From the NCBI RefSeq assembly GCF_014203325.1, contig NZ_JACHIV010000001.1, positions 2,915,501-2,979,500 on the forward strand: a DNA stretch of 64,000 bases, written 5' to 3'. A program made the translations under genes and the position numbers. Source of the stretch: Saccharopolyspora gloriosae. Its GTDB lineage: Bacteria; Actinomycetota; Actinomycetes; Mycobacteriales; Pseudonocardiaceae. This document shows positions 1 through 6,971 of this stretch, piece after piece (position 1 is the stretch's first letter; each line of letters starts with the position of its first letter). The notes under the pieces are model-generated. The model had not been told where the DNA came from. It was given only the letters and a program-made list of their open reading frames with translations, and searched no databases.

Positions 1-1447
1 CGATCTGGCCGGACATCCGCACCGCCGGGGTGAAACCGGCCCCGCTGCTCGCGTCCGCCACCGTGTCGAGCAACCGGCGGCGCAGGCTCACCGGATCGTC
101 GGCCTCCGGAGCCGAGTGCAGGTCGAAGATGGCGGTGCGGATCTCGCGGACCGTGTCGTCGAGCTGCTCCACCGACTGCTGCAACCGGCGCCGCACATCG
201 GTGTCGGTGGCGCGGCGCAACGTCCCCTGCAGGCTCAGGCCCGTCGCGAACAACCGCTGGATCACGTGGTCGTGCAGGTCGCGGGCGATCCGATCCCGGT
301 CGCCGAACACGTCGAGCTGCCGTTGCGCCCGGTTCTTCGCGGCCAGCTCCAACGCGATCGCCGTCTGGTCCGCGAACGAGGCCAGCAGCGGGACCTGACC
401 CGGCCCGAACGGCCTGCTGTCCTTGCGGCGCAACGCGATCACCGCGCCCGCGCCCGCTTCGCCCGAGTGCAGCGGCACCGCCAGCGCCGGACCGTAGCCG
501 GGCAGCACGTGCTTGAGCCCGCTGACCGGGGCCGCCGACACGTCGGCCTCCAACACCGGGGTGTCCCCGGTGAGGCTGGCCAGCACCGGGCCGTCCGTGC
601 TCACCGGGATTCCCACCTCGATGTCGGCCTCCCCGGCGACCGCCTCCACCCGGGCCTGCCCGGAGGAGGTGCCGTGGCGGGCCAGCACGATCAGCGCGCA
701 GTCGGCGCGGGAGATCTCCATCGCGCGCTGCGCGATGAGGCGCAGGCCATCGGCCGTGCTGACGCCGGACAGCAGCTCCGTGGTGATCTCGCTTGACGCC
801 TGCAACCAGCGGTGCCGCAGCCGGGCCTGGTCGAACAGCCGCGCGTTCTCCACCGTCACCCCGGCCGCGGCGGCCAGCGCCCGCAGCACCACCTCGTCGT
901 CCTGGCCGAACTCGCCGCCGTCGAGCTTCTCGGTCAGGTACAGGTTGCCGAACACCTCGTCGCGCACCCGGATCGGGATCGCGAGGAAGCTCCGCATCGG
1001 CGGATGCCCCTCGGGGAAGCCGATCGACGCCGGGTGCTGGGCGAGGTCCGCGAGCCGCAGCGGGCGCGGGTCCCGGGTGACCTGGCCGAGCAGGCCGCGT
1101 CCGCGCGGCGTCGGCCCCATCCGGGCCGCCGTGCCGGCGTCGATGCCGACGTGCACGAACTGGGTGAACTCCCCGCCGGGGCCCAGCACCCCGAGCGCGC
1201 CGTAGCGGGCCTGCACGAGTTCCGCGGCGGCCGACACGATGCGGTGCAGCGTGGTGTCCAGGTCGAGCTCGGTGCCGATGGCCAGCACCGCGTCCAGCAG
1301 GTCCTGCATCCGGTCCCGCGTGCTGACCACCCGGGCCAGCCGCTCCTGGAGCTCGCCCAGCAGTTCGTCCAGCCGCAGGTCGCCGAGGGTGGAGGCCACC
1401 TCTTGCAGCCGGTCGGTGACCGGGTCGGGACGGGAGGCATCGGACAT
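1..1447 (-). CDS. GAF-domain sensor histidine kinase (DevS/DosS-like), truncated by the window edge
   Basis: Two-component sensor that autophosphorylates on histidine and passes phosphate to a NarL-type regulator. Reading leftward from ATG 1445-1447, the first 482 residues are present. A short helical N-terminus is followed by a first GAF domain (about residues 55-200), a second GAF domain (about 215-370), and a HisKA_3 dimerisation helix with the H-box DLHDHVIQRLF near residue 390. The frame then continues through the REIRTAIFDLHS region to the left window edge, so the ATPase domain and the stop are missing. Related kinases are about 560-590 residues long, so roughly 100 are lost. No membrane segment is visible, so it is probably a soluble redox, gas or ligand sensor. 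No heme ligand can be assigned from sequence alone. Its partner regulator is not in the window. Confidence 0.85.
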   Translation of the reverse strand, partial: MSDASRPDPVTDRLQEVASTLGDLRLDELLGELQERLARVVSTRDRMQDLLDAVLAIGTELDLDTTLHRIVSAAAELVQARYGALGVLGPGGEFTQFVHVGIDAGTAARMGPTPRGRGLLGQVTRDPRPLRLADLAQHPASIGFPEGHPPMRSFLAIPIRVRDEVFGNLYLTEKLDGGEFGQDDEVVLRALAAAAGVTVENARLFDQARLRHRWLQASSEITTELLSGVSTADGLRLIAQRAMEISRADCALIVLARHGTSSGQARVEAVAGEADIEVGIPVSTDGPVLASLTGDTPVLEADVSAAPVSGLKHVLPGYGPALAVPLHSGEAGAGAVIALRRKDSRPFGPGQVPLLASFADQTAIALELAAKNRAQRQLDVFGDRDRIARDLHDHVIQRLFATGLSLQGTLRRATDTDVRRRLQQSVEQLDDTVREIRTAIFDLHSAPEADDPVSLRRRLLDTVADASSGAGFTPAVRMSGQI

Positions 1448-1949
1448 CGCTGATCCATCGGTGTGGGCGGAGCGCGCGGCGTTTCCGGGAGGGACGCGCC
1501 GCTCGTCCGGGCGCCGGGCGGCTGGGGGAGTGGGACCGGCGGCCGAGCTCGTGCCGGATCGTCGGAGGGCGCGAGCCGCGATGCCGGAGCCCGCAGTCGT
1601 GCCCGCGGAGGACGTGCCTGTGCTCGGTGTGCCGGCCGCGTGCCGTCGGCGCGGGGTCGAGCGTATGACCCGAGTGTGACCGACCGTTCCGTCGCCAGCT
1701 AGTCGTTCTAGAGGGGGTCCCGGGTCGGCCTGCGCAGGGGCGCGTGGCGGTGGCTCGGACCCTGCCTTTGATCTTGACCCTGAGCAGGGGAGGGCGGGGG
1801 AGCCTCTCGGCGGTTTCCTCGCTGCGGGATCGATTTCTCTTCCCTGCACCGCGAAATCGCCATCCGCGCGTGAGAACCCGCGGTCGACCCGGCTGCGTGC
1901 CGGGTCATTGCCGCAGCGCTCGCGGGACACCGAGGATGAAGATCCGTGC
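1448..1949. other. Intergenic region with one copy of the structured repeat
   Basis: About 500 bases lie between the start of the histidine kinase and the stop of the MarR gene. Reading frames here look like GC-rich shadows without a good ribosome site. The kinase promoter should lie close to 1448-1600. The only recognisable structure is a diverged copy of the dispersed repeat at 1803-1882. Confidence 0.5.
1803..1882 (+). repeat. Dispersed structured repeat, copy D (diverged)
   Basis: Carries the family hallmarks: TCCTCGCTGCGGGATC on the left and GAGAACCCGC on the right, with an inner CGATTTC/GAAATCG pairing. The outer stem is poorly preserved. It lies downstream of the MarR gene. See copies at 6628, 16191, 19176, 19404 and 30201. 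Confidence 0.6.
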
Positions 1950-2441
1950 TCAGGCGGGCGCCGGGGAACCTTCCGGGGGTGGGGCCAGTTCGCCCGAGTC
2001 GTCGGCGGCGAGCTTGGCGAGCAGTTCGCGGAGGCGGTCGGACTCTTCCGGGCTGAGGCGGTCCAGCATCCCGCTGTTGATCGAGTCGGCCAGCGCGGTG
2101 GTGTCGCGGAGCACGCGGCGGCCGTCGGCGGTCAGCTCGAGCTGGCGGCGCCTGCGGTCGTAGTGGTCGACGCTGCGCACCACCAGGCCGCGCTGTTCGA
2201 GGCGGGTGAGCATCGCGGCCAGCGTCGCCTTGTCGATCGCCGCCCGCCTGCCCAGTGCGGCCTGCTCGATGCCGGGGCTCTCGTCGATCGCCGTGAGCGC
2301 GGCGTACTGCGGCTTGGTGAGCTCGGGCGACCGCGCCTGCCAGCGCGCGCCGTGGTCCTGGATGACTCGGCGCATCAGGTGGAACACCGCGTTTTCCAGC
2401 TGCACAACGCACTCCTCGATGGCGGGTCGGTGGGCTCGCAT
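1950..2441 (-). CDS. MarR-family transcriptional regulator
   Basis: 163-residue winged-helix regulator, the usual length for MarR. The DNA-binding core runs from about residue 40 to 115 and contains the AALGRRAAIDKATLAAMLTR recognition helix region and a DHYDRRRRQLELT wing. Start ATG 2439-2441. It is divergent from the UbiX/UbiD decarboxylase operon with about 100 bases between, so it most likely represses that operon and responds to a phenolic acid ligand, as MarR proteins beside such operons commonly do. The ligand is not deducible here. An inverted repeat in the shared promoter (2516-2531) is the likely operator. Confidence 0.88.
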   Translation of the reverse strand: MRAHRPAIEECVVQLENAVFHLMRRVIQDHGARWQARSPELTKPQYAALTAIDESPGIEQAALGRRAAIDKATLAAMLTRLEQRGLVVRSVDHYDRRRRQLELTADGRRVLRDTTALADSINSGMLDRLSPEESDRLRELLAKLAADDSGELAPPPEGSPAPA

Positions 2442-2511
2442 CCTACGAGATCAGTGCCATCGGGGAGGTCGTTATCTCGGGACCTCGCCGCGACCAGTGG
2501 TAGTCTGTACA

Positions 2512-2531
2512 CGAACGTTCGCATACGAACG
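2512..2531. promoter_or_regulatory. Probable MarR operator in the decarboxylase promoter
   Basis: CGTTCG-CATA-CGAACG (2516-2531) is a perfect inverted repeat with 6-base arms. It overlaps a second palindrome, CGAACGTTCG, at 2512-2521. It sits just after a TAGTCT -10-like box (2501-2506) and immediately before the ubiX-like start, where bound repressor would block transcription. The assignment to the adjacent MarR protein is inferred. Confidence 0.55.
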
Positions 2532-2544
2532 AATGGAGGGCGGC

Positions 2545-3132
2545 GTGCGGCTGATCATCGGGATGACCGGGGCCACCGGCGCGCCGCTCGGAGTCCGCCT
2601 GCTGCGCGCGCTGCGCGAGCAGCCCGGCGTGGAGACGCACCTGGTGCTGAGCCGCTGGGCGCGCACGACGATCGAGCTGGAGACCGGACACACCGCGCGC
2701 GAGGTCGCCGAGCTCGCCGACGTGGTGCACGGATCCGGTGACCAGGGCGCGTCGATCTCGTCCGGTTCGTTCCGCACCGACGGCATGGTGATCGTGCCGT
2801 GCAGCATGAAGACCCTCGCGGGCATCCGGATCGGCTACGCCGACGGGCTCGTCGGCCGCGCGGCCGACGTGGTGCTCAAGGAGCGGCGCAAGCTCGTCCT
2901 GGTGCCCAGGGAGACGCCGCTGAGCGAGATCCACCTGGAGAACATGCTCGCGCTCTCCCGGATGGGAGCGGTCCTGGTGCCGCCGATGCCCGCCTTCTAC
3001 GACCACCCGGAAACCGTGAGCGACGTGCTCGACCACGTCGTGGCGCGGGTGCTCGACCAGTTCGAGCTGCCCATGCCCGGCGCCCGCCGCTGGAACGGGC
3101 TCGCCGAAGCCCGCCGCGGCGACCGACCCTGA
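2545..3132 (+). CDS. UbiX-type flavin prenyltransferase (decarboxylase subunit B)
   Basis: Makes prenylated FMN, the cofactor of the UbiD-type decarboxylase encoded next. The 195-residue product opens with RLIIGMTGATGAPLGVRLL, the UbiX/Pad1 phosphate-binding loop, and keeps VIVPCSMKTLAGIRIGYADG and a VPRETPLSEIHLENML segment typical of the family. I chose GTG 2545 because GGAGGG lies five bases before it. ATG 2533 in the same frame is the alternative. The next gene starts nine bases downstream of the stop, so the two are co-transcribed. Whether it should be named ubiX, vdcB or bsdB cannot be decided without knowing the substrate. Confidence 0.88.
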   Translation: MRLIIGMTGATGAPLGVRLLRALREQPGVETHLVLSRWARTTIELETGHTAREVAELADVVHGSGDQGASISSGSFRTDGMVIVPCSMKTLAGIRIGYADGLVGRAADVVLKERRKLVLVPRETPLSEIHLENMLALSRMGAVLVPPMPAFYDHPETVSDVLDHVVARVLDQFELPMPGARRWNGLAEARRGDRP

Positions 3133-3141
3133 GGAGGAGAA

Positions 3142-4566
3142 GTGGCCCACGACGACCTGCGGTCCTACCTGGACGCGCTCGACGAGCAGGGGCAGCTGCT
3201 GCGGATCTCCGAGCAGGTCGACCCCGAGCCCGATCTCGGCGCGGCGGCCAACGCGGTCTCGCGGCTCGGCGAAGGGGCGCCCGCGCTGTACTTCGACGAC
3301 GTCACCGGGTTCACCGACGCGCGCATCGCGCTCAACGCGCACGGTTCCTGGGCGAACCACGCGATCGCGATGGGGTTGCCGCCGACGACCTCGACCCGCG
3401 AGCAGGTCCAGGAGTTCATCCGGCGCTGGGAGGACTTCCCGGTGCCGCCGGAACGCCGGGCCGATCCGCCGTTCCTGGCGAACTCGCGCGAAGGCGCGGA
3501 GGTGGACCTGTTCGAGGTGCTGCCGCTGTTCCGGCTCAACGACGGCGACGGCGGCTTCTACCTGGACAAGGCCGCCGTGGTCTCGCGCGACCCGGACGAT
3601 CCGGAGAACTTCGCCAAGCAGAACGTCGGCGTGTACCGGATGGAGGTCACCGGCCGTAACGAGCTCGGCCTGCAACCGGTGCCGATGCACGACATCGCGC
3701 TGCACCTGGGCAAGGCCGAGGAGCGCGGCGAGGACCTGCCGGTGGCCATCGCGCTCGGCAACGACCCGATCCTCACCGTCGTCGGCGGCACCCCGCTGGG
3801 CTACGAGCAGTCCGAGTACGAGATGGCGGGCGCCTTGCGCGGCGCACCGGCGCCCATCGCGACCGGTCCGCTGACCGGGTTCGACGTGCCGTGGGGCTGC
3901 GAAGTCCTGCTGGAAGGCGTCGTCGTGGGGCGAAAGCGGGAGATCGAAGGGCCGTTCGGCGAGTTCACCGGGCACTACTCCGGCGGCCGGAACATGCCGG
4001 TGGTGCGCATCGACCGCATCTCGTTCCGCACCGGTCCGATCTTCGAATCGCTCTACCTGGGCAAGCCGTGGACCGAGATCGACTACCTGATCGGACCGGC
4101 GACCTGCGTGCCGCTGTACCAGCAGCTGCGCGCGGACTTCCCCGAGGTGCAGGCGGTCAACGCGATGTACACCCACGGGCTGCTGGCGATCGTGTCGACG
4201 AAGAAGCGCTACGGCGGATTCGCCCGCGCGGTGGGGTTGCGGGCGATGACGACCCCGCACGGGCTCGGCTACACGAAGGTCGTGATCGTCGTCGACGAGG
4301 ACGTGGACCCGTTCGACCTGCCGCAGGTGATGTGGGCGCTGTCGACGAAGGTGAACCCGGCGAGCGACCTGGTGAACCTGCCGAACATGTCGGTCGTGGA
4401 GCTCGATCCGGGGTCGCAGCCCTCCGGCATCAGCAACAAGCTCGTGATCGACGCGACGACGCCCGTCGCCCCCGACGTGCGCGGCCACTACGGCCAGCCC
4501 GTCCGGGACCTGCCCGAAACCGGCCGGTGGGTGGAGAAGCTGCGGACCCTGCTGCGCGAGAAGTGA
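3142..4566 (+). CDS. UbiD-family aromatic (hydroxyarylic) acid decarboxylase, large subunit
   Basis: 474-residue prenyl-FMN-dependent decarboxylase, length typical of the family, expected to remove or add CO2 on a phenolic acid such as a hydroxybenzoate or vanillate. The active-site segment EGPFGEFTGHYSGG begins near residue 269 with the conserved glutamates of the E-x-P-FGE motif, followed by a C-terminal NKLVIDATTP segment. Start is GTG 3142 behind GAGGAGGAG. Its neighbours, the prenyltransferase upstream and a small zinc-ribbon subunit downstream, match the three-component B/C/D layout of nonoxidative hydroxyarylate decarboxylases. The substrate is unknown. Confidence 0.92.
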   Translation: MAHDDLRSYLDALDEQGQLLRISEQVDPEPDLGAAANAVSRLGEGAPALYFDDVTGFTDARIALNAHGSWANHAIAMGLPPTTSTREQVQEFIRRWEDFPVPPERRADPPFLANSREGAEVDLFEVLPLFRLNDGDGGFYLDKAAVVSRDPDDPENFAKQNVGVYRMEVTGRNELGLQPVPMHDIALHLGKAEERGEDLPVAIALGNDPILTVVGGTPLGYEQSEYEMAGALRGAPAPIATGPLTGFDVPWGCEVLLEGVVVGRKREIEGPFGEFTGHYSGGRNMPVVRIDRISFRTGPIFESLYLGKPWTEIDYLIGPATCVPLYQQLRADFPEVQAVNAMYTHGLLAIVSTKKRYGGFARAVGLRAMTTPHGLGYTKVVIVVDEDVDPFDLPQVMWALSTKVNPASDLVNLPNMSVVELDPGSQPSGISNKLVIDATTPVAPDVRGHYGQPVRDLPETGRWVEKLRTLLREK

Positions 4567-4596
4567 TGCGACGTCGCCGAACGAGAGGAGTGCCCG

Positions 4597-4818
4597 ATGT
4601 GCCCGCGTTGTGCCGCTGAGGACCTGACCAGGCAAGCCGTGTCGCCGGTCGAGGGCGTGTGGGAGGTGTGGCGCTGCGAGCGGTGCCGCTACTTCTGGCG
4701 CAGCACCGAACCGGCCCGCCGCACCGAGCGGGAGTCGTACCCGGAGGCGTTCCGCATGACGCAGCGCGACATCGACGCCGCCTCCGAGATGCCCGCGATC
4801 CCGCCGCTGCGCTCATGA
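4597..4818 (+). CDS. Small subunit D of the hydroxyarylic acid decarboxylase (VdcD/BsdD-like)
   Basis: 73-residue protein with two cysteine pairs, CPRC near the N-terminus and CERC about 28 residues later, forming a zinc-ribbon-like fold, followed by an RTERESYPEAFRM segment. Length, motif pattern and position directly after the UbiD gene match the D component of multi-subunit phenolic acid decarboxylases, whose exact role is poorly defined. ATG 4597 follows GAGAGGAG. The stop overlaps the next start as ATGA, implying coupled translation. Confidence 0.8.
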   Translation: MCPRCAAEDLTRQAVSPVEGVWEVWRCERCRYFWRSTEPARRTERESYPEAFRMTQRDIDAASEMPAIPPLRS

Positions 4819-5072
4819 ACGAGGTCGCGCTGATGTGGGAGGTGCGGGTCGTACCCGGCGAGCAGCACCGGTTGCTCGACTGGGCGCGGGAGCACGCCGT
4901 GCCCGCCGTGCGCGCGGCAGGCTGCCGCGACGTGCGGCTGTACCGGTCGGAGCAGCAACGGGTGGTGCTCATCGCCCACTTCGCGGCAGCGGAGGCACCG
5001 GTGCTGCCGGAACCTCCGCCGCACCTCGCGGCCCGGCCGCCGCACCAGTGGACGTTCGACCGCGTGCTGTGA
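4815..5072 (+). CDS. Small protein of unknown function coupled to the decarboxylase operon
   Basis: 85-residue product whose ATG overlaps the stop of subunit D. It has no signal or membrane segment. The pattern MWEVRVVPGEQHRLLDWA, then a short strand RDVRLYRSEQQRVVLIAHF, resembles a single ferredoxin-like alpha/beta unit as in antibiotic biosynthesis monooxygenase or EthD proteins, but no family-defining residue can be seen. Coupling to the decarboxylase suggests a role with the aromatic substrate or product. That is inference from position only. Confidence 0.6.
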   Translation: MNEVALMWEVRVVPGEQHRLLDWAREHAVPAVRAAGCRDVRLYRSEQQRVVLIAHFAAAEAPVLPEPPPHLAARPPHQWTFDRVL

Positions 5073-5091
5073 CGAGCCCGCGGTGGGGCGC

Positions 5092-6552
5092 TCAGGTGCG
5101 TTCGCGGGTGCAGGGGTCTTGGCAGGCGTGGTTGAGGCCGGGGAGGGGCAGCGGCTCCACCTCGACGCGCCGCGTGCCGATGGTGAACCAGGACAGCACG
5201 CCGCCGAGCGCGCACACCGCCGCCGAGATGAGCATCGCGAGCCCGAACCCGGCACCGACGGTGCCGCCTGGTTCGGTCATCCCCGCCACCAGCGGCAGCA
5301 CCGCCACCGCGACCAGCCCGGCCAGCCGGGAGATCGCGTTGTTCACCCCGGAGGCCACCCCGGCGCGATCCTGCTCCACGGAGGCCAGTACGGCGGAGGT
5401 CAGCGGCGCGACGGTGATCGACAGGCCGAGACCGAACACGACCACACCGGGCAGCACGCCGGTGAGGTAGCTGGAACCCGGCACCGCCAGCGTCATCAGC
5501 GCCAGCCCGGCGGCGCAACCGAAGGGGCCGATCGTCATCGGCAACCGCGGCCCGGTGCGCTGGGCCAGCGCCCCCATCCGGCCCGAGATCAGCAGCATGA
5601 TCACGGTGATCGGCAGGGTGGCCACCCCGGCGCGCAGCGCCGAATACCCCAGCGTCTGCTGCAGCTGCAGCGAGAGCAGGAACAACGCGCCGCTGAGCGC
5701 GGCGTAGACGGTGAACGTGGTGAGGTTCGCGCCGGTGAACTGCCGCGAGGCGAACAGGTTCAGCGGCAGGATCGGGTCCCGGGTGCGGCGTTCGATCAGC
5801 GGGAACGCGACGAGCCCGGCGACACCGGCGGCCAGCGCGAGGACGGTGAGCGGGTTCCAGCCGCGCGCGGGCAGTTCGATGAGCGCGTAGATCGCACCGG
5901 CGAGTCCGAGCGTGACGCTGCCCGCCCCGGCCAGGTCGGGTGTTCCCGCGCGACCGCTGCGCGTCTCCGGCACGTGCTTGGCGGTGACGAACAGGGCGAC
6001 CGCGGCCAGCGGCACGTTGATGAAGAACACCCAGCGCCAGGACACCGCGTCGACGAGCCAGCCCCCGACGAACGGTCCCAGCGCCGAGGACACCCCGGTC
6101 AGCCCGGCCCAGGTGCCCACGGCGCGGCCCCGGTCGTTGGCGGCGATGGTGGAGTTGATCAGCGCGAGGCTGCCGGGGACCAGCAGTGCACCGCCGACGC
6201 CCTGCACCAGTCGCGCCACGATCAGCGCCTCCCCGCTGGGCGCGAGCCCGCAGCCGAGGGAGGCGGCGGTGAACACGACCAGCCCGGCCTGGAACACCCG
6301 GCGGCGGCCGTAGCGGTCCCCGAGCGCGCCGCCGAGCAGCAGCAGCGAACTCAGCGTGAGCAGGTAGGCGTCGAGCACCCACTGCAGGACGGCGAACCCG
6401 CCGCCGGTGTCGCGCCCGATGGCGGGCAGCGCCACGTTCACCACCGAGCCGTCCAGGAACGCCACTCCGGAACCGAGGATGGTGCCGACGATGATCCACC
6501 GGCCGGCGCTGCTGGCCAGCGGGATGGACGCGGTGGGATCCGGGCTGCTCAT
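5092..6552 (-). CDS. MFS transporter, DHA2 (14-TM) drug exporter family
   Basis: 486-residue proton-driven exporter. Family signatures include ILGSGVAFLDGSVVNVALPA in the first membrane helix and LGDRYGRRRVF in the loop after helix 2. The motif VQGVGGALLVPGSLALI and the helix-5 motif TGVSSALGPFVGGWLVD are also present. Fourteen hydrophobic segments are plausible. Start ATG 6552 has GGAGAGG six bases upstream on the minus strand. An in-frame start 42 bases further up is less likely. It converges on the decarboxylase operon. Export of an aromatic compound is possible, but the substrate is unknown. Confidence 0.88.
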   Translation of the reverse strand: MSSPDPTASIPLASSAGRWIIVGTILGSGVAFLDGSVVNVALPAIGRDTGGGFAVLQWVLDAYLLTLSSLLLLGGALGDRYGRRRVFQAGLVVFTAASLGCGLAPSGEALIVARLVQGVGGALLVPGSLALINSTIAANDRGRAVGTWAGLTGVSSALGPFVGGWLVDAVSWRWVFFINVPLAAVALFVTAKHVPETRSGRAGTPDLAGAGSVTLGLAGAIYALIELPARGWNPLTVLALAAGVAGLVAFPLIERRTRDPILPLNLFASRQFTGANLTTFTVYAALSGALFLLSLQLQQTLGYSALRAGVATLPITVIMLLISGRMGALAQRTGPRLPMTIGPFGCAAGLALMTLAVPGSSYLTGVLPGVVVFGLGLSITVAPLTSAVLASVEQDRAGVASGVNNAISRLAGLVAVAVLPLVAGMTEPGGTVGAGFGLAMLISAAVCALGGVLSWFTIGTRRVEVEPLPLPGLNHACQDPCTRERT

Positions 6553-6971
6553 GCGGTCCTCTCCAGGAGCTGGACTGGAACCTCCTCGACCCACCGAGAA
6601 TAGGTGTCCGCACTCTTACCGGCACTGTTCTTGGCCTGGGTAGGGGTCGGGTGGCGGAACCTCAGTTGCTTCCTCGCTGCGGGATCTTTTTCCCAAGTGG
6701 CTCCGCCACGAGGGAAAAAGCTGTCCTCGCGAGGAAGCAACTGAGAACCCGCTGGTGGTCGGCTTGCTCTGGCTGGTCGCTGCTCAGCGGCTTCGCCGCT
6801 GACAGGACAAAGACAACAACGTCGCTCCCAGGGCAAGATCAACGATAGGCGGGTTTCGCCATCCGGCCGCCCGGGCGAGCCGTGTTTATCCATTGTGGAC
6901 GATTGACGGCGGGCGTGGTGGTGCGTAGAACACTGGGCGATGACCGGTGGGGCGATGTGCTGGAGTGGCCG
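6553..6971. other. Intergenic region between divergent MFS and rhamnosidase genes
   Basis: About 420 bases holding a complete copy of the structured repeat (6628-6822) and then roughly 150 bases before the rhamnosidase start. The TTGTGGACGATTGACGG stretch around 6893-6909 could belong to a promoter, but I see no firm -10 and -35 pair. No convincing gene. Confidence 0.5.
6628..6822 (+). repeat. Dispersed structured repeat, copy A (complete)
   Basis: Nested hairpin. Outer arms at 6661-6677 and 6729-6745 pair perfectly over 17 bases. The middle stem CTTTTTCCC/GGGAAAAAG is at 6686-6694/6712-6720. The inner stem GTGGC-TCC-GCCAC is at 6697-6709. The conserved tail GAGAACCCGC follows, and 40 bases on is a second hairpin TCAGCGGC-TTC-GCCGCTGA (6784-6802). 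Copy B at 19176 matches throughout and carries a compensatory change in the outer stem. Confidence 0.85.

Noticed and set aside
1463-1702. Short plus-strand open frames before the MarR gene
   Set aside because: Composition-driven frames in a non-coding promoter region, no Shine-Dalgarno and no recognisable domain.
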